7,573 nt of DNA from an uncultured Bacillaceae bacterium (GCA_904501845.1 CAJGCH010000145.1:1-7573); one strand, 5' to 3'. Positions 1 through 6,763 are shown, counted from the first letter of the stretch. Program-made: numbers and translations. The notes: a model not told the origin generated them from the sequence alone.

Positions 1-30
1 AAGAGTGAATAAAATGACTCTTTTTATTTA
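1..30. terminator. Terminator-like hairpin at the window edge
   Basis: Arms AAGAGT (1-6) and ACTCTT (17-22) form a 6-bp stem with a 10-nt loop, followed on the plus strand by a T-rich run (to 30). On the minus strand the stem is preceded by A's, the layout of a bidirectional terminator between convergent genes. It could end the his transcript, a plus-strand gene left of the window, or both. The stem is AT-rich and may continue past position 1, so this is a moderate call. Confidence 0.4.
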
Positions 31-50
31 CACAATTATACGGACTTAAT

Positions 51-74
51 CCCCTTTCCCCACCCTTCATACCC
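51..74 (-). other. Potential G-quadruplex motif in the his 3' region
   Basis: Read on the minus strand, the strand of the his transcript, this stretch has four G-runs of 3, 3, 4 and 4 bases separated by loops of 6, 1 and 3 nt. This meets the usual sequence rule for an intramolecular G-quadruplex. It lies inside the first repeat copy, where the same G-runs can instead take part in a hairpin. The match is a sequence pattern only. The second repeat copy has only three full GGG runs plus GG. Confidence 0.4.
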
Positions 75-95
75 TTTGCCTGGGCATAGGGTGGG
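52..95. repeat. 44-bp palindromic direct repeat, copy 1
   Basis: This copy matches 126-169 at 40 of 44 positions; the first 22 bases are identical and the period is 74 bp. It is also an inverted repeat: CCCCACCCT (58-66) pairs perfectly with AGGGTGGGG (88-96). An alternative inner hairpin pairs ACCCT (71-75) with AGGGT (88-92) and TGC (77-79) with GCA (84-86). The right arm could also pair with the left arm of copy 2 (131-140 with 88-97). It is not coding in any convincing frame. It may be a REP-like extragenic palindrome or a 3' UTR element of the his mRNA. Confidence 0.8.
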
Positions 96-125
96 GATTG
101 CCTGGCTTCTCCCGCCTTTCGACCA

Positions 126-169
126 CCCTTTCCCCACCCTTCATACCTTTTGCATGGGCAAATGGTGGG
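126..169. repeat. 44-bp palindromic direct repeat, copy 2
   Basis: This copy differs from 52-95 at four positions (148, 154, 161, 163). The outer arms CCCACC (133-138) and GGTGGG (164-169) are kept. The inner hairpin is rearranged rather than lost: TTTGC (149-153) pairs with GCAAA (158-162) around an ATGG loop, with ACC (145-147) and GGT (164-166) outside a T-T mismatch. Relative to copy 1, one change creates an inner pair (T-T to T-A) and another breaks a pair (C-G to T-T). The foldback is therefore roughly preserved, not strictly compensated. Confidence 0.8.
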
Positions 170-193
170 CTTTTCCACCTCTCCCCAAGCAAC

Positions 194-226
194 AAAAAAA
201 ACTCCAAAGGCAAAAATTCAGCCTTT
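194..226 (-). terminator. Weak terminator-like hairpin at the hisIE stop
   Basis: On the minus strand AAAGGC (226-221) pairs with GCCTTT (211-206) across a 9-nt loop that contains the hisIE stop codon. A GGAG spacer follows, then eight T's (201-194). The stem is only 6 bp, half AT, and is separated from the T-tract by four bases, so it would be an inefficient terminator at best. Some transcripts may run on through the repeats to the hairpin at 1-30. Confidence 0.35.
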
Positions 227-871
227 AAAGTCTTTGTTCTGATTCTTATCCACATGTCGTTCGCGGAGGTTTCTTTCAATCTCGGAATATGGTAATCCTT
301 GTTCACGCAAGAGGACGAGTACATGAAAGAAGAGATCGGATACTTCCCATTTCAATTCATTCACATCACGATTTTTAGCGGCGATGATGACCTCTGCGGC
401 TTCTTCGCCGACTTTTTTCAGGATTTTATCGACACCTTCTTCAAACAGATAGGTCGTGTAGGAGCCTTCGGGACGTTCGGCATCACGGCGGGCAATGATT
501 CGCTCGAGCTCACCAAGGAAGCTTGCTTTCGGCGCTAAGGCTGCTTCCGGCTCCTCAGCTTCAAGCAGCTTCTCTGTGAAGCAGCTGACAGTGCCGGTAT
601 GGCAGGCAGGACCGGTCGGGATGACTTTTACAACGAGGGCATCCTTGTCACAGTCATATATGATTTCCTGCACCTTCTGTGTGTTCCCGCTCGTTTCTCC
701 TTTATGCCACAGCTCTTGGCGAGAACGGCTGTAAAACCAGGTTTCACGCGTTTCAAGTGTTCTCGTCAAGGACTCTTCATTCATGTAGGCGAGTGTTAGC
801 ACCTCTTTCGTATTCGCATCTTGAACAATCGCCGGCAGTAGTCCGGCTTCGTCAAATTTCAGTCCGTTCAT
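218..871 (-). CDS. hisI: Bifunctional phosphoribosyl-AMP cyclohydrolase / phosphoribosyl-ATP pyrophosphatase HisIE
   Basis: This 217-residue cytoplasmic enzyme performs steps 2 and 3 of histidine synthesis: PR-ATP to PR-AMP plus pyrophosphate (HisE part), then ring opening of PR-AMP to ProFAR (HisI part). Residues 1 to about 105 are the cyclohydrolase. They carry WHKGETSGNTQ (55-65), the acidic metal motif DCDKD (73-77), and the cysteines C74, C90 and C97 in GPACH and SCF, expected to bind zinc. Residues from about 115 on are the pyrophosphatase, an all-alpha MazG-like fold with KVGEEAAEVIIAAKN (153-167) and EVSDLFFHVLVLL (176-188). The length is normal for the fused form. The ATG overlaps the hisF stop as ATGA, with an AAGGAG sequence about 10 nt upstream. 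It is the last gene of the operon. The fused gene is also called hisIE. Confidence 0.97.
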   Translation of the reverse strand: MNGLKFDEAGLLPAIVQDANTKEVLTLAYMNEESLTRTLETRETWFYSRSRQELWHKGETSGNTQKVQEIIYDCDKDALVVKVIPTGPACHTGTVSCFTEKLLEAEEPEAALAPKASFLGELERIIARRDAERPEGSYTTYLFEEGVDKILKKVGEEAAEVIIAAKNRDVNELKWEVSDLFFHVLVLLREQGLPYSEIERNLRERHVDKNQNKDFKG

Positions 872-1626
872 CTCACATGCACTCCTTGTTCTCTCAGTCT
901 GCTTTTCACTTCTTGAACACTCGTTTCTTTATAATGAAAGATAGACGCCGCAAGCGCTGCATCGGCTTTTCCTTCGGTGAAGACCGGGGCAAAGTCCTCC
1001 TTGTTCCCCGCTCCTCCAGAGGCAATGACGGGCACGGTCACCGCCTCACTGACCGCACGTGTCAATTCGAGGTGGAACCCGCTTTTTTCACCATCCTTAT
1101 CCATGCTTGTGAGGAGAATCTCCCCGGCGCCAAGTGCGACGGCTTGTTTCGCCCAGTCGACCGCATCGAGTTCCGTCGGTTTTCGTCCGCCATGGGTGTA
1201 CACACGATAGCCGCCGAATTCAGGGTCGTATTTAGCATCAATCGCAAGGACGATGCACTGATTCCCGAAGTAGGCCGCTCCTTCCGCAATCAGCTTCGGG
1301 CGTAGAACAGCCGCCGTATTGACGGAGACCTTATCCGCTCCAGAGCGGAGAATAGTCCTCATATCATCGACCGTGTTGATTCCGCCGCCAACCGTAAAAG
1401 GAATGCTGAGGACAGATGCGGCTTTCTTCACGACCTCCACCATCGTTTTCCGTCCCTCATGGGAGGCAGAGATATCAAGGAACACCAGCTCATCCGCTCC
1501 TTGGTCATCATACATTTGAGCAAGCTCGACCGGGTCGCCGGCATCCTGCAGTCCAAGGAACTGGATTCCTTTGACGACACGGCCTTCTTTGACATCGAGG
1601 CAGGGAATGATTCGCTTCGTTATCAT
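868..1626 (-). CDS. hisF: Imidazole glycerol phosphate synthase, cyclase subunit HisF
   Basis: HisF (252 residues) is a (beta/alpha)8 barrel. With HisH it converts PRFAR and ammonia into imidazole glycerol phosphate and AICAR, the latter feeding back into purine synthesis. The two catalytic aspartates are visible at their usual numbers: D11 in IPCLDVKEGRVVKG and D130 in VLAIDAK. Phosphate-binding glycine motifs are seen at FTVGGGI (77-83) and IASGGAG (201-207). The length is that of the family. The start ATG (1626) overlaps the hisA stop as ATGA, and a GGGGAG sequence 6 nt upstream serves as ribosome binding site. The overlap suggests translation coupled to hisA. Confidence 0.98.
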   Translation of the reverse strand: MITKRIIPCLDVKEGRVVKGIQFLGLQDAGDPVELAQMYDDQGADELVFLDISASHEGRKTMVEVVKKAASVLSIPFTVGGGINTVDDMRTILRSGADKVSVNTAAVLRPKLIAEGAAYFGNQCIVLAIDAKYDPEFGGYRVYTHGGRKPTELDAVDWAKQAVALGAGEILLTSMDKDGEKSGFHLELTRAVSEAVTVPVIASGGAGNKEDFAPVFTEGKADAALAASIFHYKETSVQEVKSRLREQGVHVR

Positions 1627-2369
1627 GCGTTTCTCCCCGCTTCCCTTAAGGCTTCCGGCAAGGTAAACCGGTTTTCATAGATGGCTTTACCGATAATGAC
1701 GCCCTCAATTCCGGCAGATTGATGCTGCTTCAATGAAGCAATATCAGCTAAACGACTCATCCCGCCAGAGGCGATGACATTTTTGCCAGTCACCTCAGCT
1801 AACTCCGCCGTTGCGCTCACATTCGGTCCACTCAGCATGCCATCATTGGCTATATCAGTGAAAATAAACCATTCCGCTCCCTTGTCGGCAAAATACTTTC
1901 CTAGATCGAGCACTGTCCACTCACTCGTCTTAAGCCAGCCATCGGTCGCGACCCTTCCGCTCTTGCCATCCAAGCCAATCGCGATTTGACCGGGGTATTT
2001 ACGGATCATCTCTTCAGCAAATGCCGGTTCTCTAACCGCAATACTCCCTAATATCACGCGAGCCACACCATTCTCAAGATAATGGGTGACCTGACGCTCA
2101 TTCCTGATTCCTCCGCCAATTTGAATAGAAACATTCTTTAGCTCCTGAGCTGCTTTCAGAACGTATGAATCATTCACAAGCGAGCCTTCCTTTGCTCCGT
2201 CCAAGTCAACCATATGAATCCATGAAGCTCCCGTATCTGCAAAAGATTTAGCCATATCAAACGGTGAATTACCATACACAGTTTCTTGTTCATAATCTCC
2301 CTGCAGAAGGCGGACACAGCGGCCGCCTCTCATATCAATCGCAGGATAGATAGTAATTGATTTTGTCAT
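1623..2369 (-). CDS. hisA: ProFAR isomerase HisA
   Basis: HisA (248 residues) is 1-(5-phosphoribosyl)-5-[(5-phosphoribosylamino)methylideneamino]imidazole-4-carboxamide isomerase. This (beta/alpha)8 barrel, homologous to HisF, catalyses the Amadori rearrangement of ProFAR to PRFAR. Visible motifs are YPAIDMRGGRCVRL (8-21) with the catalytic acid D12, IHMVDLDGAKEG (51-62), IQIGGGIRN (82-90), the catalytic base D134 in IGLDGK, and TDIANDGML (171-179). The N-terminus is a few residues longer than in some relatives, but the ATG at 2369 is well supported. It overlaps the hisH stop as ATGA and follows an AGAAGGAGAGG ribosome binding site. The nearby hisF gene encodes the enzyme for the next step. 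Confidence 0.98.
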   Translation of the reverse strand: MTKSITIYPAIDMRGGRCVRLLQGDYEQETVYGNSPFDMAKSFADTGASWIHMVDLDGAKEGSLVNDSYVLKAAQELKNVSIQIGGGIRNERQVTHYLENGVARVILGSIAVREPAFAEEMIRKYPGQIAIGLDGKSGRVATDGWLKTSEWTVLDLGKYFADKGAEWFIFTDIANDGMLSGPNVSATAELAEVTGKNVIASGGMSRLADIASLKQHQSAGIEGVIIGKAIYENRFTLPEALREAGRNA

Positions 2370-3007
2370 TGGATAAGCCTCTCCTTCTCTTCTGCCAGCT
2401 TGATATAATTTTGGAGCAGCGCTTTTCCCATCTGACCGCTCTTTTCGGGGTGAAATTGCATTCCCATGACATTGCCAAGGCCAACGATGCCTGGAACCTC
2501 CACATCATAGGCGGCAGTGGCCAAAAGCTCAGAACGTTGCTCAACCTCCGCATAATAGGAATGGACAAAATAGACATAGTCCTCTTCAAGCCCGGCAAGC
2601 AAGGGATGCTCCTGCTGAAACTGAAGCTTATTCCAGCCCATATGCGGAACCTTGTACAACTTCCCGTCCCGATCAATCCCCGGGAATTTCGCGATATGCC
2701 CTTTCAAAAATCCAAGGCCTGTTGAATAGCCATGCTCATCACTGCTTTCAAACAGCAGCTGCATCCCCAAGCAGATGCCAAGGAGCGGCTTGCCGCTTAT
2801 TATGTAATCCTTTAAAAAAACATCAAGCTCCTGCTTCCGAAGCTCGGCCATCGCATCGGGGAATGCTCCAACACCAGGCAAGATTAGTCCATCACAGGAA
2901 GCGAGTACCTTTGGGTCTCCGCTGATGACCGTTTCTGCCCCAAGCCGATTCAATGCATTGTTTACGCTGAATAAATTTCCCATTCCATAATCAATAATGC
3001 CAATCAA
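2366..3007 (-). CDS. hisH: Imidazole glycerol phosphate synthase, glutaminase subunit HisH
   Basis: HisH is the class I glutamine amidotransferase that supplies ammonia to HisF. I place the start at TTG (3007), giving 213 residues beginning MIGIIDYGMGNL, the usual HisH N-terminus. The AAAAAGGGG ribosome binding site then sits 8 nt away. An in-frame GTG at 3016 would give 216 residues (MSVLIG...), but would leave no spacing from that site. With TTG numbering the catalytic triad is C79 in GICLGMQ, and H186 and E188 in FHPEKSG; the oxyanion region is at PGVGAF (44-49). The gene begins 18 nt after the hisB stop. It overlaps hisA by 4 nt, which favours equal output of neighbouring subunits. Confidence 0.96.
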   Translation of the reverse strand: MIGIIDYGMGNLFSVNNALNRLGAETVISGDPKVLASCDGLILPGVGAFPDAMAELRKQELDVFLKDYIISGKPLLGICLGMQLLFESSDEHGYSTGLGFLKGHIAKFPGIDRDGKLYKVPHMGWNKLQFQQEHPLLAGLEEDYVYFVHSYYAEVEQRSELLATAAYDVEVPGIVGLGNVMGMQFHPEKSGQMGKALLQNYIKLAEEKERLIQ

Positions 3008-3024
3008 GACACTCACCCCTTTTT
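3008..3024 (-). promoter_or_regulatory. hisH ribosome binding site that decides the TTG start
   Basis: On the minus strand AAAAAGGGG (3024-3016) lies in the short hisB-hisH gap. It is 8 nt from TTG at 3007 but directly abuts GTG at 3016. Normal Shine-Dalgarno spacing therefore favours TTG. Confidence 0.6.
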
Positions 3025-3025
3025 G

Positions 3026-3613
3026 TCACAGCATCCCCTTGGTGGACGGGATTCCTTTTACACGCGGATCAATTGTTGTCGCTTCATCCAATGCGCGTCC
3101 GAGCGCTTTGAAGATGGCCTCCACAATATGATGGGAGTTGCGTCCATAATGGACGATAACATGCAAGTTCATTTTCGCCTCAATCGCAAGCTTCCAAAGG
3201 AATTCATGTACAAGCTCCGTGTCAAAATCCCCAATCATCGGTGCCGGGATATCGGCCCGAAACTCCAAATGAGGACGATTGCTGAGGTCAACAACCACTT
3301 GGGCAAGTGCTTCATCCATCGGCACGAATGCGTTGCCATAGCGTTTAATGCCTTTTTTGTCACCGAGTGCTTTCGTGAGAGCCTGTCCCAGGCAGATGCC
3401 GATATCCTCTGTCGTATGATGACCATCGACCTCGATGTCGCCATCTGCTTCGACCATCAAGTCAAAATGGCCGTGCTTGGCGAATAGATCAAGCATATGG
3501 GATAGAAATGGCACGCCTGTTCCAAGCTCTGATTTGCCCTCCCCGTCAATCCCGAATGCGAGCTTTATATTCGTTTCATTCGTTCTTCTCTCAATTTGAG
3601 CTTCTCTAGTCAT
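3026..3613 (-). CDS. hisB: Imidazoleglycerol-phosphate dehydratase HisB (monofunctional)
   Basis: HisB (195 residues) is the manganese-dependent dehydratase that converts imidazole glycerol phosphate to imidazole acetol phosphate. The fold is a duplicated half-domain, and both metal motifs are visible: HHTTEDIG (65-72) and SHHIVEA (160-166). Further candidate ligands are H39 in FLSHMLD and H136 in ELVHEF. There is no N-terminal HAD phosphatase domain such as enterobacterial HisB has, so a separate histidinol-phosphate phosphatase must be encoded elsewhere. The ATG overlaps the hisD stop as ATGA, and a strong AAAGGAGGAG site lies 5 nt upstream. Confidence 0.98.
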   Translation of the reverse strand: MTREAQIERRTNETNIKLAFGIDGEGKSELGTGVPFLSHMLDLFAKHGHFDLMVEADGDIEVDGHHTTEDIGICLGQALTKALGDKKGIKRYGNAFVPMDEALAQVVVDLSNRPHLEFRADIPAPMIGDFDTELVHEFLWKLAIEAKMNLHVIVHYGRNSHHIVEAIFKALGRALDEATTIDPRVKGIPSTKGML

Positions 3614-4887
3614 TTATTCTCCTCCTTTAGCCTTGCTTCCACGGCACGCGCATGCGCCTCTAATCCTTCTAATCTAGCAAATGCAGCAATCTTAGCGGCA
3701 TTACGCTCCATATCTTCCTTGCTGTACATAATAAGGCTCGTTTTCTTTTGGAAATCATCCACATTTAACGGACTTGAGAATCGGGCCGTTCCATTCGTTG
3801 GCAGCACATGATTCGGACCTGCGAAATAATCGCCGACAGGCTCCGAGCTGTATGCTCCAATGAAAATCGCGCCGGCATGCTTGATGGCACCTGTGACATT
3901 CATCGCATCCTTTGTCTGAATCTCCAAGTGTTCAGGGGATAGCTCATTAATAGCCGCGATGGCTTCTTCCATCGTTTTGGCTACATAGATGCCGCCGAAC
4001 TCCTCCCAAGCAGATGCCGCAATTTCTTTCCGTGGCAAGCTCTCAAGCTGGCTTTCTACTTCCGCCTTCACTCGCTCCGCTAATTCTCGGCTCGTAGTCA
4101 CCAAAACACTGCACGCACGCATGTCATGCTCAGCTTGGGATAAAAGGTCCGCCGCCACATAGCGGGCATCAGCCGTCTCATCAGCAAGGACCGCAATTTC
4201 ACTTGGTCCGGCAATCATATCGATATCGACATCGCCGTATACCTCGCGTTTGGCAAGAGCGACATATATATTGCCCGGCCCCGTGATTTTATCCACCTTC
4301 GCAATGGTTTCCGTCCCATAAGCGAGCGCGCCGATGGCTTGGGCACCGCCAACCTTATAGATGTCGGTCACGCCGGCAATGGAAGCTGCAGCAAGCACCG
4401 ATGCAGGCAGTTTGCCGTCTTTACCCGGCGGGGAAACCATGACGATTCTCTCTACCCCGGCAACATGTGCGGGAATCGCATTCATGAGCACGGAAGACGG
4501 ATATGCTGCCGTTCCGCCCGGGACATATATCCCGACTGAATCAAGCGGTGTTCGCTTTTGTCCGAGCATCGTGCCGCTAACCCCGAGGTCGACCCAGGAA
4601 TTTTGCTTTTGTTTCTCATGATAGGAGCGGATATTGCCCGCTGCCTCCTCCATGATTTCTAGCATGCCCTCTGGCAGACTATCGAGCGCCTCTTCGATTT
4701 CCTCTTTTGTCACCATTAACGCTGAAAGAGCAGCCTGATCGAATTTTTCCGTATAGCGAATGAGCGCTTCGTCACCTTCCGCTTTCACATCTCGGAGGAT
4801 TTGGCACACAGCCTCGCGCTGGGCATCCGTTCCGCCGTCTACCGTTCTCTTAAGAGATAACCCTTCCTGCAATGATTTGATTTCCAT
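3610..4887 (-). CDS. hisD: Histidinol dehydrogenase HisD
   Basis: HisD (425 residues) oxidises L-histidinol to L-histidine in two NAD-dependent steps, the end of the pathway. Visible motifs are SVGIYVPGGTAAYPSS (117-132), ITGPGNIYVALAKR (201-214) and MIAGPSEIAVLAD (224-236). The zinc ligands expected from the family are present: Q251 and H254 in LSQAEHD, D353 in VGDYFAGPNH, and H412 in LEAHARAVEARL. The catalytic E319-H320 pair is in LSPEHLE. The length is normal. The ATG at 4887 follows a strong AAGGAGGG site, which fills most of the 15-nt gap after the hisG TAG stop. This gene is therefore less dependent on coupling than most in the operon. Confidence 0.98.
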   Translation of the reverse strand: MEIKSLQEGLSLKRTVDGGTDAQREAVCQILRDVKAEGDEALIRYTEKFDQAALSALMVTKEEIEEALDSLPEGMLEIMEEAAGNIRSYHEKQKQNSWVDLGVSGTMLGQKRTPLDSVGIYVPGGTAAYPSSVLMNAIPAHVAGVERIVMVSPPGKDGKLPASVLAAASIAGVTDIYKVGGAQAIGALAYGTETIAKVDKITGPGNIYVALAKREVYGDVDIDMIAGPSEIAVLADETADARYVAADLLSQAEHDMRACSVLVTTSRELAERVKAEVESQLESLPRKEIAASAWEEFGGIYVAKTMEEAIAAINELSPEHLEIQTKDAMNVTGAIKHAGAIFIGAYSSEPVGDYFAGPNHVLPTNGTARFSSPLNVDDFQKKTSLIMYSKEDMERNAAKIAAFARLEGLEAHARAVEARLKEENK

Positions 4888-4902
4888 GCTTAAGCCCTCC
4901 TT

Positions 4903-5538
4903 CTATGCGTGAACATTGAGTACGTTCCTGAGTCTTGCCACCATATCGGTAATCTCCCGCTCGTGCAGGCGATAACTAACCGGATTCGCAATCAAACGGG
5001 ATGTCACCTTTTTGATGGTCGCATATTCGACAAGCCCATTCTCCCGAAGCGTCTGTCCGGTTGAGACAATATCGACGATGCGGTCAGCGAGTCCAATCAT
5101 CGGTGCGAGCTCAATCGAGCCGTTCAGCTTGATAATCTCGACCTGCTCCCCCTGTTCACGGAAGTACTGGGAGGCGATATTCGGATACTTGCTCGCAATC
5201 TTTGGAGCGACCTTGCTCATTTCAGTATTTGGCAAGCCCGCGACCGCTAAATGACAGGCACTGATTTGCAGATCAAGCAGCTCATACACATCCCGCTCCT
5301 CCTCCATCATGACATCCTTTCCAGCAATCCCGATGTCGGCAACACCGTGCTCTACATAAGTAGGCACATCCATTGGTTTAGAGAGAATGAAGCGAAGCGG
5401 TTCATGTTCAAGCTCAATGATTAATTTGCGCGTATCCTCAAATTCAGGTGGCAATTGATAATCCGCTTTACGCAGCAGTTCGACTGCCTCGTCAAAAATC
5501 CGTCCCTTTGGCATCGCAACCGTCAATTGTTCCTTCAT
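4903..5538 (-). CDS. hisG: ATP phosphoribosyltransferase, short-form catalytic subunit HisG
   Basis: HisG (211 residues) joins ATP and PRPP to make N1-(5-phosphoribosyl)-ATP, the first committed step. The short form lacks the C-terminal ACT-like regulatory domain of the roughly 300-residue HisG proteins, and needs HisZ for activity and histidine feedback. Visible motifs are MPKGRIFDEA (9-18), GVADIGIAGKDVMME (65-79), GSIELAP (140-146) and the PRPP-loop sequence VDIVSTGQTLRENGL (155-169). The ATG overlaps the hisZ stop as ATGA, directly coupling the two partners. The ribosome binding site (a GGGGG run) is weak, which fits reliance on coupling. Confidence 0.98.
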   Translation of the reverse strand: MKEQLTVAMPKGRIFDEAVELLRKADYQLPPEFEDTRKLIIELEHEPLRFILSKPMDVPTYVEHGVADIGIAGKDVMMEEERDVYELLDLQISACHLAVAGLPNTEMSKVAPKIASKYPNIASQYFREQGEQVEIIKLNGSIELAPMIGLADRIVDIVSTGQTLRENGLVEYATIKKVTSRLIANPVSYRLHEREITDMVARLRNVLNVHA

Positions 5539-6719
5539 GACTCTGCCCCCAATCCATTGGCATCAAGTATATACGAAATATTCGTGAAATTCTTTGTAAA
5601 TGTATCAATTTCAGCTATCCCGGCAATGTTTTGCGTGATAACGGCTTTCCCTTCCGCTCGCAAGGCCGCCGCCTTTTCCATCGCCGCAAACTGGCCTGCA
5701 TCATTATAGATAAGGCATAGAGGCGGCTCCTCTGCATCGAATCCCCCAATCGCTTCGATAATACGGTCCAGCCTTAGTCCAAACCCCGTGGCTGGTGCAT
5801 CTTGGCCAAAGTTCCTGTAAAGCTCATTGTAGCGCCCTCCATTCCCAAGCGGGAAGCCGACATGGTCACCAAGGACCTCAAATAGAATCCCAGTATAGTA
5901 ATCCATATGACTGACAAGGGATAAATCATAGGAAAGATGGCTGTTGATACCTGCCTTCTTCAGCATATACGCAAGCTCCTTCAATTCATGGAGGGCTGCA
6001 CTGCCTACATTCTGTTCTGTCAGCTCTAATGCAAAATCGAGCACTTCTTCATTCCCTTTTAAATCAGGCAGTCTGTTTAGAATTTGAAGGCTGTTCTCCG
6101 GCAAATTAAGCTCCAGCACATATTCCCGGTACCCGACATAATTCTTCTCAAATAAATATCTGCGCATGACTCCGGCCCGCTCCTCGGTTCCTCCATAATG
6201 GAGAAGCACCTCGTGCACGAATGCAATATTGCCAATCGTAATATGATAATGGGAAAGCCCGGCAGCTTGCAGGACGCTTGTCAGCAGAGTCACCACTTCC
6301 GCATCAGCTGACAAGGTCTTATCGCCGATCATTTCAACGCCAAATTGCTCAAACTCCGCAAGACGTCCGCCTTCCTTCTCCTGTGCCCTGAATACATTTG
6401 CACTATAAGCCATTCTTAAAGGATTACCCTCCTTCAATAAGTGAGAGGATGCGACCCTGGCAATTGGTGAGGTCATATCCGGGCGAAGCACTAGACTATG
6501 CCCCTCCTTGTCGAGAAGCTTGAATAGCTGCTGGTCCTTGATGGCAGACACCTGACCGACTGTCTCATAAAACTCCAGTGACGGCGTCTCCAGGAAACGA
6601 TATCCGTACAGCTTTGTCTCCTTCGCCATGCGGCTTCGAACTGATTCTTTTAATCTAAATAAATCCGGCAATGTATCGCGCATGCCGATTGGTTTCTCAA
6701 ACATAAAAATATTTGGCAT
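5535..6719 (-). CDS. hisZ: ATP phosphoribosyltransferase regulatory subunit HisZ
   Basis: HisZ is a catalytically dead paralogue of histidyl-tRNA synthetase that binds short HisG in a hetero-oligomer and senses histidine. I choose the ATG at 6719 (394 residues, MPNIFMFEKPIGMRDTLP). AAAGGA then sits 9 nt away and the N-terminus fits HisZ relatives. An ATG at 6728 would add three residues but directly abuts AAAGGA, and an internal ATG (FEKP) at 6704 is also possible. In 6719 numbering, class II synthetase motifs include LVLRPDMTSPIAR (76-88), FRAQEKEGGRLAEFEQ (110-125) and VSHMDYYTGILFE (269-281). HisRS has RG where this has SH (270-271), so the catalytic arginine is missing, as expected for HisZ. 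It is the first gene of the operon. Confidence 0.97.
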   Translation of the reverse strand: MPNIFMFEKPIGMRDTLPDLFRLKESVRSRMAKETKLYGYRFLETPSLEFYETVGQVSAIKDQQLFKLLDKEGHSLVLRPDMTSPIARVASSHLLKEGNPLRMAYSANVFRAQEKEGGRLAEFEQFGVEMIGDKTLSADAEVVTLLTSVLQAAGLSHYHITIGNIAFVHEVLLHYGGTEERAGVMRRYLFEKNYVGYREYVLELNLPENSLQILNRLPDLKGNEEVLDFALELTEQNVGSAALHELKELAYMLKKAGINSHLSYDLSLVSHMDYYTGILFEVLGDHVGFPLGNGGRYNELYRNFGQDAPATGFGLRLDRIIEAIGGFDAEEPPLCLIYNDAGQFAAMEKAAALRAEGKAVITQNIAGIAEIDTFTKNFTNISYILDANGLGAES

Positions 6720-6734
6720 CCTTAACATTCCTTT
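6720..6734 (-). promoter_or_regulatory. hisZ ribosome binding site and competing ATG
   Basis: AAAGGA (6734-6729 on the minus strand) is 9 nt from the ATG at 6719 and 0 nt from the in-frame ATG at 6728. Normal spacing selects 6719. Confidence 0.55.
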
Positions 6735-6745
6735 ATGATAAATTT

Positions 6746-6763
6746 ACTTTAGTTCGCTAATGT
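6746..6763. promoter_or_regulatory. Candidate repressor operator (imperfect palindrome) in the hisZ leader
   Basis: The sequence has the form ACnTTAG-nnnn-CTAAnGT with 6 of 7 half-site positions symmetric. It lies about 17 to 35 bases downstream of the predicted transcription start, where a bound protein would block the polymerase. The leader of about 60 nt is too short for a histidine T-box riboswitch, so a DNA-binding repressor is the more likely control. The TAG/CTA half-sites resemble operators of TrpR-family proteins. Bacilli have a TrpR-like histidine regulator (YerC/HisR), but I cannot confirm its consensus from memory, so the assignment is inference. Confidence 0.4.

Noticed and set aside
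52..169. CRISPR array
   Set aside because: There are only two repeat units, they are imperfect, and the 30-bp gap between them is not accompanied by further repeats or cas genes.
67..324. 85-residue minus-strand frame overlapping the hisIE end and the repeats
   Set aside because: It overlaps hisIE out of frame, has no ribosome binding site for its start, and its C-terminus is just translated repeat sequence.
679..1305. 208-residue plus-strand open frame antisense to hisIE and hisF
   Set aside because: It is a shadow of two well-supported genes; composition is rich in Arg, Ser and Phe as expected of antisense reading, and no known motif is seen.
2335..2676. 113-residue minus-strand frame within hisH
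   Set aside because: It is an alternate frame of hisH and has no recognisable protein features.
3023..3487. 154-residue plus-strand open frame antisense to hisB
   Set aside because: It lies almost entirely opposite hisB, whose metal motifs are intact, and shows no domain of its own.
5535..6719. Histidyl-tRNA synthetase (HisS)
   Set aside because: The HisRS catalytic RG is replaced by SH in the DYYTG motif, there is no clear anticodon-binding domain, and the gene overlaps hisG, so it is HisZ.
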